This document shows, in pieces, positions 7,501 to 13,339 of a stretch of DNA of 16,712 nt. Origin of the DNA: UBA5336 sp964506685 (GTDB taxonomy: Bacteria; Pseudomonadota; Alphaproteobacteria; Caulobacterales; Hyphomonadaceae). The stretch lies in contig CAZDMQ010000070.1 of the NCBI GenBank assembly GCA_964506685.1, positions 1 through 16,712 on the forward strand. Reading direction: 5' to 3'. The notes beneath the pieces were generated by a model. It did not search any database and was not told where the DNA came from. It saw only the letters and a program-made list of their open reading frames with translations. The position numbers and the translations under genes were made by a program. The stretch's first letter is position 1, and each line of letters starts with the position of its first letter.

Positions 7501-9099
7501 GGCTTCAAGGTGACGGAGTTCATCGCGAAGAACCGGCACGCGACGCCCGGTGTGACGCTGATCTCGCCGCCGCCGCACCACGATATCTACTCGATCGAGG
7601 ACCTGGCGCAGCTGATCTACGACCTCAAGCAGATCAATCCGGACGCAAGGGTCTGCGTGAAGCTGGTAGCGCGCTCGGGCGTCGGCACGGTGGCCGCCGG
7701 GGTCGCCAAGGCCAAGGCCGACGTCATTCTCATTGCCGGCAATGTCGGCGGCACCGGGGCGAGCCCGCAGACCTCGATCAAGTATGCCGGCCTGCCCTGG
7801 GAAATGGGGCTGGCCGAAGCCCACCAGGTGCTCAGTCTCAACAATCTGCGCGACAAGGTCACCCTGCGCACCGATGGCGGTCTGCGCACGGGGCGCGACA
7901 TTGTCATTGCCGCCATGCTTGGCGCAGAGGAGTACGGCATCGGCACGGTCTCGCTGGTGGCCATGGGCTGCATCATGGTGCGCCAGTGCCACTCCAATAC
8001 CTGCCCCGTCGGCGTGTGCACCCAGGACCCGGCGCTGATCGAGAAGTTCACCGGCAGCGCCGACAAGGTCGTCAACCTGATGAGCTTCATCGCCGAGGAT
8101 GTCCGCCGCATCCTGGCGGAACTCGGCCTGCCCTCGCTGGATGCGGCGATCGGGCGGACGGACCTGCTCACCCAGGTCTCCCGAGGGGCGTCGCACCTCG
8201 ACGATCTCGACCTCAACCCGCTGCTGGTCCAGGTCGATACCGACAAGCCCGTGCACTACCAGCCGACACGCCGGGAGCCGGTGCCCGATACGCTCGACGC
8301 CGACATCCTGCGCGATGCCGAGCCGTTCTTCTCGCGCGGGGAGAAGATGCAGCTGCAATACGGCGTGAAGAACGTGCAGCGGGCGATCGGCGCGCGGGCG
8401 TCCAGCGAGATCGTCCGCCGGCATGGCGAGCATGTCCTGCCCGAGGGCCGGCTGCACATCCGCCTGGAAGGCTCGGCCGGCCAGTCGCTCGGCGCCTTTG
8501 CGGTGCAGGGGCTGACCCTCGATGTCACCGGCGACGCCAATGATTATGTCGGCAAGGGCCTGTCCGGGGCGACGATCCAGCTCCGCCCCCCGGTCAACGC
8601 CCAGTTCGTCGCCGCGAACAATACCATCATCGGCAATACCTGCCTCTATGGCGCGACCTCCGGCCGGCTATATGCGGCCGGCCGGGCGGGCGTGCGCTTT
8701 GCCGTGCGCAATTCCGGTGCCGAGGCGGTGGTCGAGGGCTGCGGCGCCAATGGCTGCGAGTACATGACCGGCGGCCGGGTCGCGATCCTCGGGGCGGTGG
8801 GCGACAATTTCGGCGCGGGGATGACGGGCGGCTATGCCTTCATCTGGGATGCACGAGGGGTCTTCGACAAGGTCGCCAATCCCGACAGCATCGGCTGGCG
8901 GGCGCTCGCGGAGATGCCGGAAGAGCACGCCGCGACCTTTCGCGGCATGCTCGAGGCGCACCGCTCCCGCACGGGCAGCGTGGTTGCGGGGGCCCTGCTG
9001 AAGGACTGGGAGACGACACTGGCCGAAACGCTGATGGTGGTGCCGAAGGAAGTGGCGGTGCACATTCTCGGCCGGAAGGCGGCGAAGCTGGTCGCCTGA
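4576..9099 (+). CDS. gltB: Glutamate synthase (NADPH) large subunit
   Basis: The alpha subunit of GOGAT releases ammonia from glutamine in its N-terminal amidotransferase domain, channels it about 30 angstroms, and adds it to 2-oxoglutarate at an FMN site, using electrons delivered by GltD. The product is 1507 residues, the normal size. The nucleophile is expected to be Cys30 in HDACGVGL, exposed after removal of a short propeptide. The conserved RYSTNTFPQWSLAQPFR segment follows. The FMN/synthase domain contains the [3Fe-4S] motif C-x5-C-x4-C at Cys1132, 1138 and 1143. The C-terminal GXGXG beta-helix domain includes GANGCEYMTGG. The start overlaps the gfa stop by 4 bp. The subunit order, small then large with a gene between, differs from the gltB-gltD order of E. 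coli. Confidence 0.97.
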   Translation: MTTEIDRYLANRQRLIEAHAYDPAHEHDACGVGLVAALDGKPRREIVEMGIRALKNVWHRGAVDADGKTGDGAGIRIEVPQDFFREQIERTGHQPSEADICVGQIFLPRANLGAQEAARTIVETEILHFGFYIYGWRQPPVDVSVIGQKAKDTRPEIEQIMFRDDRNRSPEDLERALYICRRRIERRAREAGLQEVYICSLSQKSLIYKGMFLAEDIDCFYLDLQDERFVSAVAIYHQRYSTNTFPQWSLAQPFRMLAHNGEINTVQGNLNWMKSHEIRMVSEHFGDFVDDVKPVVPQGMSDSGALDAVFEMLVKAGRPAPMAKAMMIPEAWSKRASIMPDTHAALYAYCNSVMEPWDGPAAVCAYDGRWAVAGLDRNGLRPLRYALTADGILAVGSETGMCPLSEQTVVQRGHVPAGGMIAADLETGEFHEHFEIVDRLAGEHPFQDWLKNVKELEPTIGPGDEPRVKDTESLIRMQAAAGFTLETLELILAPMAETGKEAIGSMGDDTAPAVLTDAYRPLSHFFRQNFSQVTNPPIDPLREDRVMSLKTRFKNLRNVLATEGAQQDVYVLESPFLSNGMYDRLRTLLGEEATEIDCTFDLDAASGNGRALRKALARIQAEAEDAVRAGREHVVLTDEHQGDGRVAIPMILATGAVHAHLVAQGLRSFCSVTVRSAECLDTHYFAVLVGVGATCVNAYLAQDSIADRQARGLFGEVSLNECVRRYKSAVEGGLLKILSKMGISVISSYRGGYNFEALGLSRALVADYFPGMPSRISGLGLAGLEENALKRHEMAFDSDVAALPVGGFYRLRARAEPHALDGTLIHLLQTAVASGDYETYETYARAVNGRAPIQLRDLLDFKSAGRPVPLESVQSINEIRKRFVTPGMSLGALSPVAHGTLNVAMNRIGAKSVSGEGGEVSERYEPLPNGDNMNSAVKQVASGRFGVTAEYLNQCREIEIKVAQGAKPGEGGQLPGFKVTEFIAKNRHATPGVTLISPPPHHDIYSIEDLAQLIYDLKQINPDARVCVKLVARSGVGTVAAGVAKAKADVILIAGNVGGTGASPQTSIKYAGLPWEMGLAEAHQVLSLNNLRDKVTLRTDGGLRTGRDIVIAAMLGAEEYGIGTVSLVAMGCIMVRQCHSNTCPVGVCTQDPALIEKFTGSADKVVNLMSFIAEDVRRILAELGLPSLDAAIGRTDLLTQVSRGASHLDDLDLNPLLVQVDTDKPVHYQPTRREPVPDTLDADILRDAEPFFSRGEKMQLQYGVKNVQRAIGARASSEIVRRHGEHVLPEGRLHIRLEGSAGQSLGAFAVQGLTLDVTGDANDYVGKGLSGATIQLRPPVNAQFVAANNTIIGNTCLYGATSGRLYAAGRAGVRFAVRNSGAEAVVEGCGANGCEYMTGGRVAILGAVGDNFGAGMTGGYAFIWDARGVFDKVANPDSIGWRALAEMPEEHAATFRGMLEAHRSRTGSVVAGALLKDWETTLAETLMVVPKEVAVHILGRKAAKLVA

Positions 9100-9167
9100 G
9101 GCACCGCGGTCGGCAATCACTGTGCCCGCCCCTTCACATTGGCGCGGAGTCATCCGACATTGGAAAG

Positions 9168-9668
9168 ATGACCCACGACCACTCCACCGGCGCATTCAAT
9201 GCCAACCTGCCCTGCACGCCGGTGGACACGGCGGCCTTTCTCGATGAGGCGGAGGCGCTGGTCCTCTCGCGCGGGCAGAGGCTGACGAGCATCCGCCGCA
9301 AGGTCCTGGCCCTGCTTGTCGATGCCGACGCCCCGGCCAAGGCCTATGACCTGCTCACCCGGCTCGACGGCGAGGGCGCAGCGAAGCCGCCGACGGTCTA
9401 CCGGGCGCTGGACTTCCTCCAGGAGCATGGCCTTGCGCACAAGATCGAGAGCCTCAACGCCTATGTAGCCTGTGGTCATGCGAGCCATGTCCATTCCGCC
9501 CTGTTCCTGATCTGCGAGGATTGCGGCCATGCCGAGGAGCTGCATTCGGTGGCGACGACGGCGGCGCTGCGCGAGGAAACCGCGGCGGCCGGCTTCCGGC
9601 TGAATCGCGCGGTGATCGAGGTCCGTGGCCGCTGCCGCAGCTGCGCGGGCGACCGCAAGCGGTCCTGA
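9168..9668 (+). CDS. zur: Fur-superfamily transcriptional regulator, Zur-like
   Basis: A 166-residue Fur-family protein. An N-terminal winged helix covers roughly residues 25-97, with recognition-helix region KPPTVYRALDFLQEHGLAHK. The C-terminal metal and dimer domain has Cys102-Gly-His, HVHSALFLICEDCGHAEEL with the CxxC pair 116/119, and a second CxxC at 156/159 (CRSC), the pattern of a structural zinc site. The ACGH..HVHSALFLICEDCG pattern and long N-terminus resemble Zur, the zinc-uptake repressor, more than Fur, so the symbol is tentative. It starts 68 bp after gltB. The ATG at 9168 is preceded directly by GGAAAG with almost no spacer, and GGAG at 9146-9149 is too far, so the ribosome site is poor. 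No zinc-transport genes or clear Zur box are visible here. Confidence 0.82.
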   Translation: MTHDHSTGAFNANLPCTPVDTAAFLDEAEALVLSRGQRLTSIRRKVLALLVDADAPAKAYDLLTRLDGEGAAKPPTVYRALDFLQEHGLAHKIESLNAYVACGHASHVHSALFLICEDCGHAEELHSVATTAALREETAAAGFRLNRAVIEVRGRCRSCAGDRKRS

Positions 9669-9742
9669 CGCGTCGCCGGGTCCGTTGCCCCGGGCCGTTT
9701 CGCGCCGGCGCAGGCGAACCGCAGCCGACGGGCGGTTCCGGT

Positions 9743-10126
9743 TCAGGCCTGGAAGCGAAGGCCGGCGTCGATGCTGTCATGCCAGGCGACGGTGGCATTG
9801 CGCGGTGCGGTCATGCCATCGACGATGACCTGCACATTGTCCGGCAGCCCCGCCCGTTCGGTGAAGCGGATCCGCACACCGCGCTGCGACATGTCCATCA
9901 CCACGCCCCGCCGCTTGAAGCCCGACGGATAGATGACCGTACACGGCTTGTAGGCATCCTGGCGTTGCCAGCGGCGATTGCGCAGTGCCTTTTCCTCGGC
10001 GGTTTCCTGCACGGCCGGTTGCGGTCGTGATCCGATCAATCTGAACAGCTTGCCCAACGGCATGGTCTCAAGTCCCTCAATCATGTTCCAGTTTCGCACG
10101 CAGGACCGGTCGGGCCGGTGCGTCAT
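9743..10126 (-). CDS. PilZ-domain protein, probable c-di-GMP receptor
   Basis: A small single-domain PilZ protein. Numbered from the ATG at 10126 (127 residues), it has both c-di-GMP-binding motifs: RxxxR at 51-55 (RRWQR) and DxSxxG at 78-83 (DMSQRG), followed by the beta-barrel strands. PilZ proteins bind cyclic di-GMP and change motility, adhesion or polysaccharide output through partners; no partner is visible in this protein. The start is chosen at 10126 because GAGGAG lies just upstream. Other in-frame starts are 10168, 10084 and 10063; the last also has a fair GAGGGA and gives 106 residues with the whole domain. The gene follows spoVR on the same strand after 92 bp and could be the last gene of the prkA transcript. 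A perfect hairpin includes the proposed start codon. Confidence 0.85.
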   Translation of the reverse strand: MTHRPDRSCVRNWNMIEGLETMPLGKLFRLIGSRPQPAVQETAEEKALRNRRWQRQDAYKPCTVIYPSGFKRRGVVMDMSQRGVRIRFTERAGLPDNVQVIVDGMTAPRNATVAWHDSIDAGLRFQA

Positions 10127-10150
10127 GGTTCTCCTCTGGCAAGAACCATG
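10124..10150 (-). promoter_or_regulatory. Hairpin covering the proposed pilZ start codon
   Basis: Perfect 9-bp arms lie at 10124-10132 and 10142-10150 with a 9-nt loop. In the minus-strand mRNA the arms are CAUGGUUCU and AGAACCAUG. The second arm ends with the whole AUG proposed for pilZ, and the GAGGAG ribosome site straddles the loop and the start of that arm. If folded, it would hide the start codon. If translation instead starts at 10084 or 10063, it would be part of the leader. Confidence 0.5.
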
Positions 10151-10179
10151 CCGGTTGAAATCTGCCATGGGGCGGTAAG

Positions 10180-10209
10180 ATCCCGTTAGGGATTGGCGGC
10201 GGTTCCGCC
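10180..10209. repeat. Two short hairpins in the spoVR-pilZ gap
   Basis: ATCCC-GTTA-GGGAT (10180-10193) is a perfect 5-bp stem with a 4-nt loop. GGCGG-TT-CCGCC (10198-10209) is a second GC-rich inverted repeat just downstream of the spoVR stop on the transcribed strand. No run of T follows either, so they are not classical terminators. Together with the start-codon hairpin they fill most of the 92-bp gap. They may be an mRNA-stability or attenuation region. Confidence 0.4.
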
Positions 10210-10218
10210 CTGGAGGAC

Positions 10219-11814
10219 TCAGCGGGCGACGGGGGAGGCCCGTCGAAGCGGGCTGCTGGCGCCCGGTTCCTCGAGGGTGACATCATAGCCCCAGAGCCGG
10301 GCGACATGCATCAGCACCTCCTCGGCATCACGTTCGTTGAGACGCGCGCCGGAGACCGAATTGCAGGCCAGCCGCAGGGTGCGGTCGCCGAGCAGGTCGA
10401 CGTCGATGACCTGGATGTCGGGATCGACCATGGAGGGGTCGTAATTGCGGGCGAGGGCCTCACGGATCCCGCGATAGCCCTGCTCGTTCTGGATGTTGGA
10501 CACCCGGTAGTGGCTCGAGGTTTCGCGGTCGGCAATCGCGAAGAAGCCGAACTTGCGGATAAGCCGGGGGGAGAGGAATTGCTGGATGAAGCTTTCGTCG
10601 CGGTAATTCGCCCAGACATCCCTGAGCACGCCGCGCCAGTCTTCCTTGCCGGCCAGCGAGGGGAACCAGTCGCGGTCCTCCTCGGTCGGTTCGGTGACGA
10701 TACGCTTGATATCCTCCATCATGGCATAGCCGAGGGCATAGGGATTCATGCCGCCATAGCGCGGATCGTCGAATTCCGGCTGCGTGATGACGCCGGTATG
10801 GCTGTGCAGGATTTCCAGCATCGCGCCGTCATTGATACGGCCCTGCCGGTGCAGCTCGTTGCAGATGTAGTAGTGGCAGAAGGTGGCACAGCCCTCATTC
10901 ATCACCTTGGTCTGGCGCTGGGGATAGAAATACTGGGCGAGATGGCGGACGATGCGCAGCAATTCGCGCTGCCAGTTCGGCAGGACAGGGCTGTACTGTT
11001 CGAGGAAGTAGAGAATGTTCTCTTCCGGCAGGCCAAGTTCCTCGCGGCGGTCATCGGCGTCATTGCGTTTTCCCCGCCGGTTTCGCCCCTTCTCCAGGGC
11101 GACCCAGAGATAGTTCACGTCGGCCTCCTCCTGGGCGAGGCGCTCGGCCTGGCGGGCCTTCTCCTCCTTCAGCGAGAGCCGGGCCGGCCGCTCATAGCGG
11201 AACACGCCCTGGCTCATCAGGGCATGGGCACTGTCGAGTACGCGTTCGACCTCGAACTCGCCATGGCGGGCCTCGCAGTCGGACACGAAATTGCGGGCAT
11301 ATTCGAGATAGTCGAGGATCCCGTCGGCCTCGGTCCACATCCGGAACAGGTGGTTGTTCTTGAAGAAGTGATTGTGGCCGAAGGCGGCATGGGCCATGAC
11401 CAGTGTCTGCATCGCCATGGTGTTCTCTTCCATGTTGTAGCTGATGCAGGGATTGGAATTGATCACGATCTCGTAAGCGAGCCCGCGCAGGCCCTTGCGA
11501 TACTGGCGTTCCTCGCGGACGAAGGACTTGCCGTAGGACCAGTGGCGGTACATCAGCGGCATGCCGATGGACGAGTAGGCATCGAGCATCTGCTCGGACG
11601 AGATCACCTCGAGCTGGTTGGGATAGATGTCGAGCCCGAGATCGCCGAGGGCAATCTCCTCGATCGCGTCATAGGTCCGTTTCATCGTATCGAACGACCA
11701 GTCGGGGCCTTCGAACAGGAGCGGGCGGGACTTGCGCGGGGGCGAGGGCCTGCGGGACGGAGCGCGGCTGGCGGCGCGGGCGTTGGGGGCGGGGTCTTTC
11801 TTCTGCTCAGGCAA
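10219..11814 (-). CDS. spoVR: SpoVR family protein (YcgB-like)
   Basis: Member of the SpoVR family, first seen in Bacillus spore-cortex formation and found widely in non-sporulating proteobacteria beside prkA and yeaH; the biochemical function is unknown. Family landmarks are EGPDWSFD, YPNQLEVISSEQMLDAYSSIGMP, HWSYGKSF, YEIVINSNPCISYNMEEN, MAHAAFGHNHFFKNN and MNEGCATFCHYYI, with many His/Glu/Cys residues that could bind metal. The likely start is a TTG at 11814 (531 residues): GGGAGG sits 6 nt upstream and the start overlaps the yeaH stop by 8 bp, suggesting coupled translation. A GTG at 11853 (544 residues) has no visible ribosome site. The first 30 or so residues are rich in Pro, Arg, Ser and Ala, and look disordered and basic. 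No spore genes are present, so a stress or stationary-phase role is more likely. Confidence 0.93.
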   Translation of the reverse strand: MPEQKKDPAPNARAASRAPSRRPSPPRKSRPLLFEGPDWSFDTMKRTYDAIEEIALGDLGLDIYPNQLEVISSEQMLDAYSSIGMPLMYRHWSYGKSFVREERQYRKGLRGLAYEIVINSNPCISYNMEENTMAMQTLVMAHAAFGHNHFFKNNHLFRMWTEADGILDYLEYARNFVSDCEARHGEFEVERVLDSAHALMSQGVFRYERPARLSLKEEKARQAERLAQEEADVNYLWVALEKGRNRRGKRNDADDRREELGLPEENILYFLEQYSPVLPNWQRELLRIVRHLAQYFYPQRQTKVMNEGCATFCHYYICNELHRQGRINDGAMLEILHSHTGVITQPEFDDPRYGGMNPYALGYAMMEDIKRIVTEPTEEDRDWFPSLAGKEDWRGVLRDVWANYRDESFIQQFLSPRLIRKFGFFAIADRETSSHYRVSNIQNEQGYRGIREALARNYDPSMVDPDIQVIDVDLLGDRTLRLACNSVSGARLNERDAEEVLMHVARLWGYDVTLEEPGASSPLRRASPVAR

Positions 11815-13132
11815 GGCTGGCCTCCCGGCTGTCGGCGCGTGCGAAGAGTTCACGGAAAACCGGATAGATATCAGCCGGCGAGGCGATCCGCTTCATGGCG
11901 AAATTGCTCCAGGATTCGGAGACCTTCTTGTAGGTTTCCCAGAGCTCGACGCCGGTATCGTCGCTGGACAGGAAGCTCGCCTCGGCCTCGTCGATGATCT
12001 CGATATAGGCGAAGTACTGCACCAGACGCATGATGTCCGACTGCATCAGCTGCAGGCAGCGGGCACAGTCATTGGAGAAATTGTCGCCGTCGGAGGCCTG
12101 GGCGGCGTAGATGTTCCAGTCGGAGGCGGGGTAGCGCTGGTCGATGATGCGCTTCATCTCCTCGAGGGCGGTCGAGACCACGGTGCCGCCGGTCTCGCGG
12201 CCATGGAAGAAGGTCTCCTCGTCGACCTCGTCGGCATTGTGGGTGTGCCGGATGAAGACGAGGTCGATCCGGTCATAGCGGCGCTGCAGGAACAGGTGCA
12301 GCAGGACGAAGAATCGCTTGGCCAGGTCCTTCTCGCGCTCCCCCATCGAGGCGGACACATCCATGAGGCAGAACATCACGGCATTGGCATTGGGTTCGGG
12401 GCGGTTCTCGAAGGTCTTGTAGCGGACATCGACGGGGTCGATGTAGGGGATCGACTTCTGCCGCCGGGTCAGTTCGTCGATTTCCTCGCGCAGCGCCTTG
12501 CGCCGCTGTTTCTGTTCCGGGCTCGGCGTGCTGATCCGTTCCAGTTCGAACAGCTCCGCCTGCAGGGCGCGGACCGCTTCCTTGTCGGGCCGGTGCAGGG
12601 CGATGCGCCGGCCGAGCGCATTGCGCATGGTGCGCAGGACGGCGAGGTTGGCCGGATTGCCGCTGGAGGAATAGCCGGCGCGCTGCGGCCGGACCGTATC
12701 GACCTCCTTCAGCGTGTGCTTTACTAGGTCGGGCAGTTCGAGATCCTCGAAGAAGATGTCGAGAAACTCCTCCTTCGACAGGACGAAGAGAAATTCATCC
12801 TCGCCATCGCCATCCTCGGAACCGCGCCGCCCGCGCCCGCCCTGTCCGCCCCGCGGTGGCTTGCGCAGCCGGTCGCCGACGGCGAAATCCTTGTTGCCCG
12901 GCAGGACCCGCTCGGAATTGCCGGTGCCGGGCTGGAAATGGAATTGCGGCTCGTGGATCCCATCGCCGCGAATGCCGATCTTGTCGCCGCGATTGATATC
13001 GGAGATGGACCGGTTGCGTACGGCATCGTTGACCGCCGCCCTCACCTGCTTGCGCACGCGCCGGATGAAGCGGCGGCGGTTGCCAAGGCTCTTGTCCTTG
13101 GGATTGAGGCGGCGGTCGATGAACTGGCTCAT
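11807..13132 (-). CDS. yeaH: YeaH/UPF0229 (DUF444) protein with von Willebrand A-like domain
   Basis: A 441-residue DUF444 protein. The N-terminus MSQFIDRRLNPKDKSLGNRRRF is the typical family opening. A glycine/arginine-rich linker with an acidic end covers about residues 92-113. The C-terminal half is a VWA-like fold with a MIDAS-type metal motif DVSASMG (258-264) and a downstream GGTVVS (315-320). It is known as the partner of the PrkA/YeaG kinase in enterobacteria, where the pair affects starvation and stress survival; the mechanism is unclear. AAGG lies 6 nt before the ATG at 13132, supporting the start. It follows prkA after 206 bp and overlaps the start of spoVR, so the three are probably one operon. 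Confidence 0.94.
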   Translation of the reverse strand: MSQFIDRRLNPKDKSLGNRRRFIRRVRKQVRAAVNDAVRNRSISDINRGDKIGIRGDGIHEPQFHFQPGTGNSERVLPGNKDFAVGDRLRKPPRGGQGGRGRRGSEDGDGEDEFLFVLSKEEFLDIFFEDLELPDLVKHTLKEVDTVRPQRAGYSSSGNPANLAVLRTMRNALGRRIALHRPDKEAVRALQAELFELERISTPSPEQKQRRKALREEIDELTRRQKSIPYIDPVDVRYKTFENRPEPNANAVMFCLMDVSASMGEREKDLAKRFFVLLHLFLQRRYDRIDLVFIRHTHNADEVDEETFFHGRETGGTVVSTALEEMKRIIDQRYPASDWNIYAAQASDGDNFSNDCARCLQLMQSDIMRLVQYFAYIEIIDEAEASFLSSDDTGVELWETYKKVSESWSNFAMKRIASPADIYPVFRELFARADSREASLA

Positions 13133-13185
13133 ATCGGCCCTTCTGTCTGCTCAAGGCGGCGTCGTTTCAACCATCCCCCTGCCCG

Positions 13186-13275
13186 CATGTCCCGGGCCCG
13201 CGTGTTCCAGGCCCACGTTTCCCAGGCCCACGTTTCCCAGGCCCACGTTTTCAAGGCCCACGTTTTCCAGGCCCA
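13186..13275. repeat. 15-bp tandem repeat, five good units plus one degenerate
   Basis: Units begin at 13201, 13216, 13231, 13246 and 13261, all in exact 15-bp register, and share CGT-(6 variable)-AGGCCCA; two neighbouring copies (CGTTTCCCAGGCCCA) are identical. A more diverged unit at 13186-13200 matches the first unit at 11 of 15 positions. The array lies in the 206-bp space between prkA and yeaH, so it would be part of the operon mRNA. Since 15 is a multiple of three, every reading frame through it gives a pentapeptide repeat, for example WAWET on the minus strand. This looks like a minisatellite whose copy number may vary between strains. Confidence 0.85.
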
Positions 13276-13318
13276 TGCGTCCGGGATCAGCAGGCCCGGG
13301 ACCCGGAAGACCCGGAGA

Positions 13319-13339
13319 ACGCGCCCCATCGTGGCGCGT
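13319..13339 (-). other. Hairpin directly after the prkA stop codon
   Basis: ACGCGCC (13319-13325) and GGCGCGT (13333-13339) are perfect 7-bp arms around a 7-nt loop. The stem begins at the last base of the prkA stop codon. There is no T-run afterwards on the minus strand, so a full intrinsic terminator is not supported. It could slow transcription, protect the prkA message from 3' decay, or set different levels of prkA and yeaH. Confidence 0.45.

Noticed and set aside
4543..8457. A 1304-codon open frame on the minus strand, opposite gltB
   Set aside because: It is fully antisense to an unmistakable gltB, reads as His/Arg/Asp/Leu-rich sequence with no family motif, and is what strong GC bias at third codon positions produces on the opposite strand.
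9676..9700. CCGGG/CCCGG inverted repeat followed by GTTT between the convergent zur-like and pilZ genes
   Set aside because: Only a 5-bp stem with an 8-nt loop and a run of three T, too weak to call an intrinsic terminator.
10306..11997. A 563-codon plus-strand frame opposite spoVR
   Set aside because: Antisense shadow of spoVR and the end of yeaH, with low-complexity Gly/Val/Asp/Ala-rich translation and no recognisable domain.
13201..13275. The tandem array as a CRISPR array
   Set aside because: Units are 15 bp and directly adjacent with no spacers, and no cas gene is nearby.
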